Positions 1 through 12,619 are shown, counted from the stretch's first letter. The stretch: 64,000 nt of DNA from Theocolax elegans (GCA_026168455.1 CM047430.1:66069044-66133043), one strand, 5' to 3'. Made by a program: numbers and translations. Notes: generated from the letters alone by a model not told the origin.

Positions 1-1087
1 GCGTTCTAAGTTTCGCTCCGATATGTACGGTATCTTGAATTACAATAAAATCATTTTGAAATTCTGCACAAAAACTTGAAATTGGAGTTTTTTCGGTATC
101 AACATTTCTAGTTTGCAATTTAGAATGCATACGCATAGATTTTAATAGCCGCGAATCGCCATCTGATGAAATGCCCATTACAGTGATACCTTCGTCTTTC
201 AAGGAATTAATGATATAATGCCATCGCCTTGTAACATCCGTAAAAAGAAATTTGTTATCTGTCCCATACAAACATAAACAAAAAGATGGTCCTTTATCAA
301 TTAAAGACTGTGCAATAATAACATAAACTAAATTAGCTATAGAGCCATTTTTAAAACTGTCATGTATTTTTTCTAACGAAGTAGCGCTAAAAGTATGAGT
401 AATGGGCATTCCATTTGAATCAAGAGGCAGTGTAAATCCAACAAGCTGATTTGTACGTTTGTCATACTGGATACGACTTGCAATTCGAGTGGCATCCTCA
501 CTTAGCCATATCAGCAAAGGTAAATGTCTTGATTCTAAAAATTCTTTCAATTCTTTCGATCTACATTGTCCTTCTGTTATAAAATTGCTAGAAGTACTCA
601 GAACACGACTAACGGTACTTAGTGACGGTAGAGATAAATTTGCGTACAATGTTTCGTATAACATGCGTCCACCTATAAGATATAAATATGTGGCAAATAA
701 TTTTAACGCTTCGTTATAACGATTACCGCCTTTTTTCTTATTGGCATTCAAAACAGCACTATCAAATAATTTTTTTAAAAATGGCGTTAAGTATTCATTT
801 GAATCAAAATCTTTTTTTTGCATATTAGTTTCATCGTCAAATGATTTATCTAAAAAGTATTTTAATTGTTCACGTAGTGATTTATTTTCATTAATTTGTT
901 TTTTTAACTCATCAAGTATAGGAAAAAAAGCAGTAATTCGCGGTTGACTTGAAACTACAGTTGAATACATTTTTTTCATGCGACGTGCAGTTTTTACCAA
1001 TTTCGCGGAAGGAACATTTTGTGAATATTTTTCGAAATGATTCGTTCCATAATCACTCCGATTTAGTATTCCCCCTGATAATTTTTT
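1..1087 (-). mobile_element. Transposase-like ORF2, partial (runs off left edge)
   Basis: An uninterrupted minus-strand frame of about 362 codons runs from the stop at 1088-1090 to the window edge. I checked every triplet and found no stop. The first internal ATG is at 979. The protein has a lysine-rich start, a block with a SEDATRI motif followed by a VGF-LPLDSNG segment, a GTDNKF block, and a SSDGD-R motif followed near the edge by an IQDTVHIG motif. Spaced acidic motifs of this kind recall RNase-H-fold DNA transposases. I cannot place the superfamily, and the C-terminal end lies outside the window. The frame overlaps the end of the zinc-finger ORF to its right in the -1 register, so the two may form one gene. 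It is intact, so the copy is young or under selection. A domesticated host gene is the alternative. Confidence 0.6.
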
Positions 1088-2166
1088 TCAAGAATATTCA
1101 TTGAACTACGTACTAATGTTGCCGTCGAGGTTGTGGTAGATGGTAAATTGGATGCTGATTCTTCTGAAATATCCAATACATTTTGAGATAACTCTTGTAG
1201 CGGTACGTGTCTATCAACAAAACCTTCGGCAAAATCTTCATTACTTATATTATTGGTCAAATTATTGTATGCAAGAGTATTCTGTTCTGTACTTGAATTG
1301 ACATTATGCGATAAATGAATAGAAGCTACTTCATCTTTTTTGCTAGCAAATTGCTTCAATTTTTGTATTGCTGAACAAGGCTTACGCTTTGGTTGACTTG
1401 GTTGTGTATGCTGTGTTACTAAATGACGTCTGAAATTTGAGAGAACCCATCTTGTACCTTTAACTTCAGCTTCACCACATTTTTTAATTTTTGTTACGTT
1501 TGAGCATAAAGGGCACTTAATGTTAGCACTGTACGTATAAGATTTTGGTAAGTTTTCATTCTCATAAATTTCCGCAACAGAAACCGTAACTTCGACTTTA
1601 TCAAGTACATATTTCATATTGTTAGCAACAGTCTCGCAAGTAATCACTTTTGATACAATAGTTTTAACTAATTTGGTTAATTGTTTGCCTTCGGTATTGA
1701 TGTCTAAATTAGGTAAAATACAATCTGCTGCATTATTAATCGATTTTTTAACTTTAACACTCTTCTGATTACTTTGTGATGTCTTTTTATATTTCCAATA
1801 ACTATCGGGTTGGTTCTGTACAAAAGTAACCAAACTATGTATCAAATACTTATCGCCGATCAAGAAACAAAACTTTTCTGGATTTTTAAAAAAGGGTCCG
1901 AAAAACAATTCAAGATTTTCATCAGCACCTACTAATATCTTCATGTTTTCCCGTGAAAAAAGTTCTAGTTCTTTTAAAGTTTCATTTGTTATGCTTTTAA
2001 ATGCAATTGGATTATCTAGATGATTTAGTTTTAATATATTTTTTATATAAATAGGAATTTTGATATCTTTTTCTTCTTCTAAGATATTCCAAAACATATT
2101 GCTAGTCTCGTTGCAATTTAAATTATTTACGTTTTCACATTCCATCTGATTTGAATTTTCTTCCAT
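1063..2166 (-). mobile_element. Zinc-finger ORF1 of the same transposon-like unit (367 aa)
   Basis: Intact ORF beginning with ATG at 2166 and ending with TAA at 1063-1065. The N-terminal ~120 residues are acidic with a helical, SAM-like look (NILKLNHLD, then KSITNETLKELE). A lysine-rich stretch follows at about 128-142. A C2H2-type zinc finger uses C218, C221, H248 and H253 (CPLC ... RRHLVTQH), suited to DNA binding. The last ~100 residues are Ser/Thr/Asn-rich. Zinc-finger domains of this sort are common at the N-terminus of eukaryotic transposases. The reading frame ends just before an intact transposase-like frame in the -1 register. A 7-A run (1082-1088) and a 5-G run (1071-1075) sit at the junction, so programmed frameshifting, a single-base mutation or an assembly error could each explain the split. 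Confidence 0.6.
1081..1087 (-). promoter_or_regulatory. Candidate -1 frameshift slippery heptamer (A AAA AAT)
   Basis: Read on the minus strand in the ORF1 frame, the heptamer is A-AAA-AAT, which fits the X-XXY-YYZ pattern used for -1 ribosomal slippage. A -1 slip here places the ribosome in the downstream ORF, which opens only 3 nt upstream of the site after a TGA and stays open to the window edge. ORF1 stops 16 nt downstream of the heptamer. I did not establish a stimulatory stem-loop or pseudoknot. Use in a eukaryotic DNA transposon would be unusual. Confidence 0.3.
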
Positions 2167-2703
2167 TATTATAGTAATTATATTTTTCCAGCAAATATCT
2201 AAAAAAATAAGTTTATGTTTTCTTAGTGTTAAACTAAAACAATTAAAAACGAAGTTCTTTTTTATAATGCAGAAATATTTTTAATATTAAAAAAAGGAAC
2301 ACTAAATCAAAAAACAAAATGGAGTAAATTAGCATCGCAATTATAATTCAAACGATGCCAGAAATATACGTCAGTAATACAAAGCTAAATAAACCCGAGA
2401 GTGAACCTCTTTCGATTAAACATTATTGACATAACGCATGTCGAAATCTTTATATAGAAAAATACATAAAACATATGTCCGAGAATGTCTCTTAGTTTCA
2501 TATAATAAGTATTTTTTGTCTCAGCAGTCTTTATACAAAGAAACTTATTCTTTTATGATTATAGTTTAAACGTATTTAATATGAATAAAATAAAAATAAG
2601 TTTATTCAAATACTTACCTCGAGACTTACATTAAGTTAAATAATTCCAATCCTGATTATATTTCCGTAAATCATGTCGTGAATGCAAAAAAACAATGAAA
2701 TGA

Positions 2704-2756
<53 letters not shown>

Positions 2757-4437
2757 GTATATATATATATATATACACAAAGTATGCACTGCTACGATAA
2801 ATACGTATATTTATGGAATATTATTTAATCGAATAACTTGCAGTTATGAGCGAAATGAAGCAGCACACCTTTATGTTTAGATACTAAAAACTCTTGCGCG
2901 TTAAGATATGCTCGGAGGTAGGTGTGAAGATTAAGACCATACGATTTGGTGATAGTACAATCAAACCAATAAAAATGATCCAGTGTGTCTGTATGTAAAT
3001 ATCGTCTATAGGATAGATAAAATAACTGATAACAGTTCGAAGTTCACGACTAAACTAAAACTGTATGTTCCTCTCCAGGGTATATTATAGAAAGGGCGAA
3101 GTAGACAAGTAAAAACATGCATCCTGCTACGTGTTGAAGGCGGCTTGGGCAAGTCTCGACGGCGCGGTAGCTATCGGATGTTTTCGCGGAACTAATCGAC
3201 AGTTGGGAAATTTGACGCGAATTTCGAGATTTCAATTGATTTCATGATTTCGACTGATTTCACCGATTAATTCTACTTGATTTCACATTTCCATTGAATT
3301 TCATGATTTCAAAAATATGGGTGATTTCTTTCTGATTTCTTATTGATTTCATAGATAAGAGGTTAGTGATTTCCTAAAGTGAATAGCCCCTCGGACCTAT
3401 ATATATATATATATGTTGAATTCTGAATTCTTAGACACAGCGGCGGCGGCGGCGGCGGCGAAATGTTTATATATTATAGAGAGATATAACATATATATAT
3501 ATAACATATATATATATGACATATATATATATAACATATATATATAAAACATATATATATATATGTTGAATGCTGAATTCTTAGAAACGGCGGCGGCGGC
3601 GGCGAAATATTTATATATTATAGAGATATATATATATCTCTTTGCGGCCACTTCTCAAACAACTTGCTAACAGTTTTTACCTCCGTAGGCGTTCTCTCAC
3701 GGGATGGAAAAAATTCCGTCTCTTTCTATCTTTCGCATCTCCTATGACGCTATCTCTTTTTGTTGCCATCGAATGAAAAAGAAAGTGGAAATAGCAAAAA
3801 TTCGAGAATCGGAATTCAGCAAGCAACTTTAATAACATCGAATTTCTCCACTATGCACTTATGAATTCAAACCGGATTTATTGTAAAGTGAAAGCTTATA
3901 AAAAAAATAGATGTGAGATTTGTAATTGCATAAATAGATAGTATAATTTTAAATGTACGAAAATATAAAAAATCTGAGGGGTTAGTTAGCTGTATAATAA
4001 GGGCTTACGCACCTGCATACTTGCGTGCAGGCGCTATCGCGCCTTTTGATTATTTTTGAACATTTCCTGAACACTATTCGAATACTTATTGATTACGCAG
4101 ATATGATACAAATATTCATTTATCAAATATATGTTAAAACTTAAAACCGATGTTACGTCATCATTTGGTCGTATATACTTTTAATTTTGTAATTCGACAA
4201 GTTGCAATGTAAATTAAAGAAAGCAAACGTAGAATTTCGTAAATGACGCCTCGACATTAGCAATCAATGAAATGAACATTCAAATTGACAATTCAGCTAA
4301 TTGTAAAATCAGTTCGTTGTATGATTCGATTAAGTTTTGTAATATATTAATTTAATATTTTATATAAATATATTCTATTACAATAAATTGAAGATGTTGA
4401 CGTATACAATTATGTAGTTCGAACATCTTTCACTGAG
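2167..4437. other. Non-coding stretch with TA microsatellite and GCG-bearing duplication
   Basis: No supportable gene. A long (TA)n tract occupies about 2706-2775. Between 3240 and 3360 there are degenerate short repeats around GATTTC/TGATTTC. At 3397-3640 a TA-rich block with two GCG runs is duplicated (separate entry). Small ORFs here consist of low-complexity TA translation (runs of IYIY). Confidence 0.6.
3397..3640. repeat. Duplicated TA/GCG microsatellite block
   Basis: Two copies (about 3397-3490 and 3550-3640) share a TATATGTTGAAT-ctgaattcttaga core, then a run of GCG triplets (about seven in the first, five in the second), then GAAAT-TTTATATATTATAGAGA. Interrupted (TA)n separates them. 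The triplet runs differ in length, as expected of slippage. Confidence 0.7.
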
Positions 4438-4725
4438 AGTATTGTTACGTGGGTTGGTTTTATTTCCTATTCCTGGATGAGGAGAGGTGAGAGAGTTAGT
4501 AACAAAGAGTAGACTGAAGTGTAGTCGATTTATTAAATGACAATATATATGAACCGAGAGGTCCAGAGAATGATATCTTCTGACTATTTCACTATCCTGC
4601 TATCTTAGCCTTCCACAGTTATGGGGATTTATATACTCGTTGATGCGTCAACGTTAGACGTCATCTAAGATAGCTGTGGATCATCTCATATATTGCGTAC
4701 ACTCATCTGTGTACGTGACAATACT
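4438..4725. mobile_element. Solo LTR or short TIR element (288 bp)
   Basis: The ends are inverted repeats of about 14 bp: AGTATTGTTACGTG on the left and its complement (one difference) on the right. Seen from the inner TG...CA ends (TGTTACG ... CGTGACA) this looks like a solo retroviral-type LTR, but the flanking bases are not a direct target duplication. Seen from the outer ends it looks like a small terminal-inverted-repeat element. It contains an internal inverted pair (GCTATCTTAG / CTAAGATAGC). No coding sequence. Confidence 0.45.
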
Positions 4726-5688
4726 AATGATAAAATAAAAAATATATTGTAAAAGTTCAATATTTTATAAAAATTAAAAGGTGTTATTAATCATAACCGA
4801 TGCGTTAATCAGTTATTCGATTCTCTAAATCTATAGGGAAGCAGAATACGCCAAGGAAAGAAAAATCAAAGTAAGTAATTCGTTTATTTAATAATATTAA
4901 ATAGTAGACTAAACTATACTTCTATGACATGCATAAGACACATATTCCTAGTTTTCTTAAATATTGCCTATCGAGTCCTGGCAAGTGACAGGCGTTTTCA
5001 TTTAAATTAAACTTGGAGTATTCAAAGACGTAACAGTGAAAAAAATTTTATTACAATCTGTTGTAATGGGTGTGAAGAACAATATACGGACATTTGTGAA
5101 TTTTTATAAATCAAGCTTTATTTCGAAAAACTAAAAAAAACTGTTTTTTTAAAATCTTTATCCAATTTTTTAAGAAAATTTATTGCTATTCTTTAGTTGC
5201 TACCACTGCTTTGGATTGACGACAATGTGTGTTCGACTATACTTTGATCGCTATAATTAATAAAAATTGAGTCGATAACGTCCCTTAACGTATTGTTATT
5301 TAAATACAACCGTTATAAAACGATCTGATATGATGAAACAGTGGTACCGATTTCAAACTACTTGTGTCAAACTACCTAATTAGAAAGAAATCCATATTTT
5401 TAACATTTTTCACGGGTTCAACTAGGATATCGCACGTATAAATAAAAAAGAAAAAAAGGAACGAACGAAGAACGAACCGATGGCGACAAACGACTAAATT
5501 CTCATGTATATACCCAGTATGCTCTTGCACCTCGTCGAGTATGAATATTTTACAGTCAATTTACCTCTATAAAACACACTCGTAATCTACTTTAGCGATG
5601 CCTCGCACGAATATGCAAAGAAGGCGCGTTCGCGCTCCCTTTAAATGAATATTAAGATAATAAACCTACGCGCGCGCACACACACACA

Positions 5689-5726
<38 letters not shown>

Positions 5727-6170
5727 TGTATAATCTACACGTAATATATACACGTATATAATCAAAGTAAGAGATAGCCGGGCCGGTCGACGAGACACGG
5801 GGAATGAACGACTAAAAAATAAGAAGATTGAAGAGATAGACGGGTAAAGAGTCATGAAAGCTAAGAGGAGAGAGGAAGATCAAAGATGGAGTAGTTACTT
5901 AATGCGCGTCGGGGTTGGTGTACGCGTAATAGAAGAAAGAGGGGGAAAAGGTGAGATGAGAGGACACGCAGGGTGCATAGTCGAGATAAAAAAAAAGAGC
6001 TCGCGTTGATTTCTTCGATCGAGGGAGAAAAGCGCGCGCTCTTTTCACCGATAACGTCTCACTTGACTCTTTCCCCGGGGTGAAGCAATTAATTAAGAAC
6101 CCGAAGCGCGCTGATTAACACTACTCTCTTTGGGTATATATATCGAGAGTGCAGTCGTTGCTCTTCTATG

Positions 6171-6214
<44 letters not shown>

Positions 6215-6315
6215 TTAAAATACTCGAAATTCGATTCTTGAAAACTCATTCGACGCACGGTTCGACGTAATTATACGTCGAATGACAGATACATATCTCG
6301 AAAATGTAATAACGG
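4726..6315. other. Non-coding, microsatellite-rich spacer
   Basis: No supportable gene. It contains (CA)n and (TA)n around 5677-5722, a purine-rich stretch at about 5770-6000 and a (CT)n tract at about 6174-6210. The region from 5870 to 6120 is somewhat more GC-rich, but neither strand shows a coding-like frame. Confidence 0.5.
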
Positions 6316-7196
6316 TATATCGTCGGATTAGTGCAAAAGGGCGCCAACCTAAAAAGAATTTTAAGAAAGTGCCAATTAAAAAAATAATCGTTTTTCATTG
6401 TTAAAAATTGTGACAACACCTTAATATTTTTACTATATATCGAAGTAAACAATGTTATTTTTTTTAATGCAAAATGTTTTTTCGTCATAATTATTAATTA
6501 TTAAACTGATAATTTATTAAAAGATTACTAATAATTTATTTCACATGTGGTTTGTGTACTACAAAATTATATTACATTATTCAATTTATTACTACACGCA
6601 CACACGGGCACGCACAAGTAATATTTATTAATGTTTATTTTATAATATAGAGAATTACAATATTTAATTCATATTACTGACTATGTAAACTTTTTGTAAT
6701 CATGCTTTTCAAGTTAACATTATTTATATGGTGTCATTCCGGTCCTCTAAAGATTAATTTCCCAAAGATCCAATAACTACAAATACAAAAAATTAAATTT
6801 ACATATGACCCCATGAGCTAGAAATACGAAAATTAAAGAATTAGTTTGACACTCGGACAGTGAAACTACTGCAATATTTAAAATATATGTGTGTGTAGTA
6901 ATCTCGTATAAATTGAATGATGTAATATAGTTTTATAGTAGATAAACCACATTGTGAAATAAATTATTAGTAATTTTTTAATATATTAACAGTTTAATAA
7001 TTAATAATTATGACGAAAAAAACATTTCACAATAAAAAGAAAAGTAAACGCTTACTTGAATATATAGTAAATAAATTATTAAGGTACGCGTGTTGTCACA
7101 ATTTTCAACAGTGAAAAACGACTGATATTTTTTGGCACTTTCTTAAAATTATTTTTGATTTGGCACCCTTTTGCACTAACATAATTCGACGATATA
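6316..7196. mobile_element. Foldback element with ~300-bp inverted arms
   Basis: The left arm (about 6316-6605) and right arm (about 6888-7196) are imperfect reverse complements over nearly their whole length. The outer ends read TATATCGTCGgATTAGTGCAAAAGGG-GCC on both sides, and the inner ends reach the TACTACACGCACACAC motif. The middle (~280 bp) shows no ORF. The long arms and lack of a transposase mark it as a non-autonomous foldback or MITE-type element. A TA target duplication is possible but cannot be proven in AT-rich flanks. Confidence 0.75.
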
Positions 7197-8575
7197 AACA
7201 CGTGAATTTCGAGTCACGAAGATATAAATATATACAGCACAAATACATATAAGTATATATTTAGGTTTTTGTTATCGCGCGCCTCGGATTTTAATTTATT
7301 TCTTACTCCCTCCTTCTCTCTGCACAACGCAGGAAATGACAGCGCTGTTTTCTCACCTACTGCTGTGCTAGAATGTACACGGGAGGAGAATTGAAATTTA
7401 ATAATTTAAAGGCCTTCTCGCTGTACTGCCTTGAGTTTACAACGATGAGGTACGCCGTAATAGAAACGCGAGTTTTCATCGGACCTCCTTCTGTATTTCA
7501 AACCGCGAGTTGATGAAAATAAGTTTTTCATCATCTCTTACCCCTGTCTCTATGTGGAGATCTGCTCACGCGAGCTTCTAATGCAATTCGTGTTTTCTTA
7601 TCTGATTGTTCATTGTGCAGTTGAATTTAAATCAAATGCGACGGTGTAATTTTCATCAATTACGTGAGATTTGTATCGAAATATGTTTAAAAATTCTGTA
7701 ACTACACACTGAAATTTTATATTAAACTTTTCAATCTAAGCTATATTGGATTTGGGATTAATCGTATTAGATTTAAAATATTAATCTGATAGATTAGTTT
7801 TTTAATCTTAAAATTATTGATAAAGGATATTTACAATTTTGTCATGAAAAAATGCTCAATCTAATAGATTAATACGTTTAAATCTAATAAATTGTAAAAA
7901 AACTTCAATCTGTTAGATTATATTTTGAAAATATGGTATATAGTCGAAACGGCCAAATAGTGAATACGGCTCGAGTCGTCGGATTTAAAATAAAATAAGT
8001 ATGAGAATGGCTTTGCATATACAAATTAGATAATTAAATCTATCAAATGGTTCGACATTTTATTTAGAATGCATTATGTTTTGGATATAGAGTTCACTTT
8101 TGAAAAAGCAAATTTTTTCGATTTTATATCCAACTGCATAATATATGAAAATAATACAATATATACAATTTTATATGATCAAAGTAAAATCTTAAATAAT
8201 AAAACCAATTGTATATAAAAATCTTTTTTAAAAGCTTGATAATTTCTACTCGAATGAGAAAAGTGTAAATTGAAATATGCAAGCTTGAAGGATCAGTACC
8301 ATACTTTCTTCTTCCTAACCTGGAGAATTACAAGAAAATTCGAGGTGTAATCTGTGAAATAGACATCAAGGATTTTTTAGGAACAAAATGCTTTTGACCT
8401 GATTAATTTATTTGTAAAGAAAATACTAATGCAACATTCTATCTGAAGTTTTTACAACTTATTCCGCACATGTATAACTATGGTTAGCTTAACCCTTTTG
8501 TAAAATAATTCACACTAAATAAAATTAACAATTTTTAAAATCCATTATTTTGATTTATTTTCAATTTTAAGAATC
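7197..8575. other. AT-rich non-coding spacer
   Basis: No gene seen. Between about 7735 and 7920 there are many short degenerate repeats of an AATCTRATAGATTA type in both orientations, likely the remains of a palindromic element. The rest is plain AT-rich sequence. Confidence 0.45.
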
Positions 8576-9551
8576 TTAATGGATACACCGACAAGCTTAT
8601 TTTACTTATAATTACAATGTTATATTTGCTTCAGATAATTCAAAATTGAACGATATCTAACACTATCGAAAACGAAAAATTTTTCACGTTTAATTTTAAA
8701 TTTCATTATTCACGTACATAATGTTTCAATTAATAAAACAAATATTTAAAAAAAAAAAGAAAGAATGATCGAAAAAAAGTAATTTGAGATGTCTGCCGTT
8801 AGTGATCCCTTAAGCAAATCTCTGTAATTACAAAAGCTTATCAGTTCGTTTTACACGTCGATTACTACACCGTAAAGATAGGATTAATCAATCCAACGAA
8901 AACAAAAACATCCCATTCGTCGATTTATCGATAAAAATACGCGAGCTCCTCGTTTATTTTTTCCCCCCCTTCGTTCGATTAAGCACTCGAACCGACTCAA
9001 GAGGCTTTAAAGGAGCACTTTGCGCAATTTCCAAGAGAAATAACCGTAGGGCGCAGTTGGTAAAAAGTAAACAAGAATAATATTGGCAACCCGGCTACGT
9101 AGACACCTGCTTCGATTCGACCCACCTATACATATATATATATATAATATAGACACGTATATATGTATACATATCTATATATATATGAACCAAGTAGATT
9201 ACGTAAAAGCCGTCGAGGGATTATAAAGAGGAATTAAAGAATAAAAATTCTTTAAAAACCTGCCAAGTTCTCAAGCGTTAAATCAACCTTCCGAGCGATC
9301 TTACGTTAGAAACCTTCTCCCTGAGGAAATACAAAGTTTTATCGGGTGGCTCGGCGAGTATAAAGAAAAAGCATTGAATACTCAAAGAAAGGACAAGTTG
9401 AGCGCGAAAATTTTATTCAAACAAAATGAGCCGAATGTCCGAGGTCACTATTTCTATTCAATTTTTTCTTTTTTCTTTCTCTTTCTTTTTTTCGTTCCGA
9501 TAAACTTTTGCTTCGGTGCTCTCTGACCGACGCATGCATATTGAAATCGTA

Positions 9552-9585
<34 letters not shown>

Positions 9586-10587
9586 GGTTACCGGCAACTC
9601 ATTATGGGAAAAAAAATTCTTTTTTCTAGGTCAAAAAAAAAAGGTCAGACTGTGACGAATAGAAGGGCACTGCTCTAGGGGGACTTTTCTCTACACGCGC
9701 ATTCGAATATTCGACAGGCACCCGAAAGCCTTCTACAGTTGTAAATTGTGTACGTTTTTGCGACTCCTTTCAAGGTATTGCACTCATTTATTATTCGATT
9801 CTCATGCAAATGTCACCCTTTCGACGTCGAAGAGAGACCAAAGACCGTTCGACACTTTTCTCGAGAATGCGATATTTTGTTATTATTATATCGATTTTTT
9901 TTTCTTCGATATATATACATCGATATACCTTGATTATCTTTGATACATTTACTTTCAATTAATATCGATTTACTTTGAAAATCAGAAAGAAATAATGGGA
10001 AGTTTCATTGTGCATCAGGTTGAACAATGATTAAAAAAGACTTTTAACTTGGTCTATATATATATAAAGAGAAGTTTTATCGACTATTCCATAGCGACAC
10101 TTTCTTTTCTATAATAAATTACTTCCTTCCGAATAGTGCGACCCCGTAAGTCTGATTAATACAAAATTTTCTTAATGAAATTTTATTGTTCTACGTGTAA
10201 AGTAAATTAAATTTCAAAGTCTTTTACCGAATTATTTATACTTTTATATATATATATATATAGAGATGAGAAAGCTTTCTGTAAATCACTTATTTATAGA
10301 TGATACTCACTTGTATCACTGATAGTAATTTAATTAATTGCATGTTTTCGTAAACATAAATATAATCGTCAAACAAAATATATGCATATTTCATCGCTTT
10401 ATATAGTATAATATAAGAGCCGATATAATAGTGCGATAATATTTCGAATTAAATGATACAAAATTATCGAATACTAAATAAATAACTAAACGAACTAAAA
10501 AGAATCTATGTAGCAGAATGCAAAAAATAAACTATAAATTTTTATTCGACATTGTTACAATTAATATTTTAATCATTAATTAAATTC
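8576..10587. repeat. Tandem duplication, unit A (2.01 kb)
   Basis: This segment recurs head to tail as unit B with only scattered single-base and microsatellite-length differences. Both begin with TTAATRGATACACCGACAAGC. It contains a TA-rich block (~9128-9185), a CT tract (~9551-9585) and a pyrimidine-rich region, with no convincing ORF. The short frame beginning near 9746 appears in both copies and looks like chance. The near identity implies a recent duplication or an assembly artefact. Confidence 0.9.
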
Positions 10588-11565
10588 TTAATAGATACAC
10601 CGACAAGCTTATTTTACTTATAATTACAATGTTATATTTGCTTCAGATAATTCAAAATTGAACGATATCTAACACTATCGAAAACGAAAAATTTTTCACG
10701 TTTAATTTTAAATTTCATTATTCACGTACATAATGTTTCAATTAATAAAACAAATATTTAAAAAAAAAAAGAAAGAATGATCGAAAAAAGTAATTTGAGA
10801 TGTCTGCCGTTAGTGATCCCTTAAGCAAATCTCTGTAATTACAAAAGCTTATCAGTTCGTTTTACACGTCGATTACTACACCGTAAAGATAGGATTAATC
10901 AATCCAACGAAAACAAAAACATCCCATTCGTCGATTTATCGATAAAAATACGCGAGCTCCTCGTTTATTTTTTTCCCCCCCTTCGTTCGATTAAGCACTC
11001 GAACCGACTCAAGAGGCTTTAAAGGAGCACTTTGCGCAATTTCCAAGAGAAATAACCGTAGGGCGCAGTTGGTAAAAAGTAAACAAGAATAATATTGGCA
11101 ACCCGGCTACGTAGACACCTGCTTCGATTCGACCCACCTATACATATATATATATATATAATATAGACACGTATATATGTATACATATCTATATATATAT
11201 GAACCAAGTAGATTACGTAAAAGCCGTCGAGGGATTATAAAGAGGAATTAAAGAATAAAAATTCTTTAAAAACCTGCCAAGTTCTCAAGCGTTAAATCAA
11301 CCTTCCGAGCGATCTTACGTTAGAAACCTTCTCCCTGAGGAAATACAAAGTTTTATCGGGTGGCTCGGCGAGTATAAAGAAAAAGCATTGAATACTCAAA
11401 GAAAGGACAAGTTGAGCGCGAAAATTTTATTCAAACAAAATGAGCCGAATGTCCGAGGTCACTATTTCTATTCAATTTTTTCTTTTTTCTTTCTCTTTCT
11501 TTTTTTCGTTCCGATAAACTTTTGCTTCGGTGCTCTCTGACCGACGCATGCATATTGAAATCGTA

Positions 11566-11599
<34 letters not shown>

Positions 11600-12619
11600 G
11601 GTTACCGGCAACTCATTATGGGAAAAAAAATTCTTTTTTCTAGGTCAAAAAAAAAGGTCAGACTGTGACGAATAGAAGGGCACTGCTCTAGGGGGACTTT
11701 TCTCTACACGCGCATTCGAATATTCGACAGGCACCCGAAAGCCTTCTACAGTTGTAAATTGTGTACGTTTTTGCGACTCCTTTCAAGGTATTGCACTCAT
11801 TTATTATTCGATTCTCATGCAAATGTCACCCTTTCGACGTCGAAGAGAGACCAAAGACCGTTCGACACTTTTCTCGAGAATGCGATATTTTGTTATTATT
11901 ATATCGATTTTTTTTTCTTCGATATATATACATCGATATACCTTGATTATCTTTGATACATTTACTTTCAATTAATATCGATTTACTTTGAAAATCAGAA
12001 AGAAATAATGGGAAGTTTCATTGTGCATCAGGTTGAACAATGATTAAAAAAGACTTTTAACTTGGTCTATATATATATAAAGAGAAGTTTTATCGACTAT
12101 TCCATAGCGACACTTTCTTTTTCTATAATAAATTACTTCCTTCCGAATAGTGCGACCCCGTAAGTCTGATTAATACAAAATTTTCTTAATGAAATTTTAT
12201 TGTTCTACGTGTAAAGTAAATTAAATTTCAAAGTCTTTTACCGAATTATTTATACTTTTATATATATATATATATAAGAGATGAGAAAGCTTTCTGTAAA
12301 TCACTTATTTATAGATGATACTCACTTGTATCACTGATAGTAATTTAATTAATTGCATGTTTTCGTAAACATAAATATAATCGTCAAACAAAATATATGC
12401 ATATTTCATCGCTTTTATATAAGTATAATAAAGAGCCGATATAATAGTGCGATAATATTTCGAATTAAATGATACAAAATTATCGAATACTAAATAAATA
12501 ACTAAACGAACTAAAAAGAATCTATGTAGCAACAAGAAGAATGCAAAAAATAAACTATAAATTTTTATTCGACATTGTTACAATTAATATTTTAATCATT
12601 AATTAAATTCTTAATAGAT
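10588..12619. repeat. Tandem duplication, unit B (2.02 kb)
   Basis: Second copy of the preceding unit, starting at the TTAATAGATACACC junction and ending at TTAATAGATTTATT (~12611-12619). The junctions share a TTAATNGAT microhomology with the left edge of unit A. Differences from unit A include a small AACAAGAAG insertion near 12532 and changed TA/T-run lengths. Confidence 0.9.

Noticed and set aside
459..947. Plus-strand ORFs of 86 and 68 codons
   Set aside because: They lie opposite the long open transposase-like frame and have no recognisable motif; shadow frames.
3441..3604. CRISPR-like spacing of GCG runs
   Set aside because: Only two copies, embedded in TA microsatellite, in a eukaryotic genome.
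9746..9943. Overlapping 65- and 61-codon ORFs repeated at 11759-11956
   Set aside because: They are identical because the DNA is duplicated, not because the protein is conserved. Both frames are equally open and low in information.
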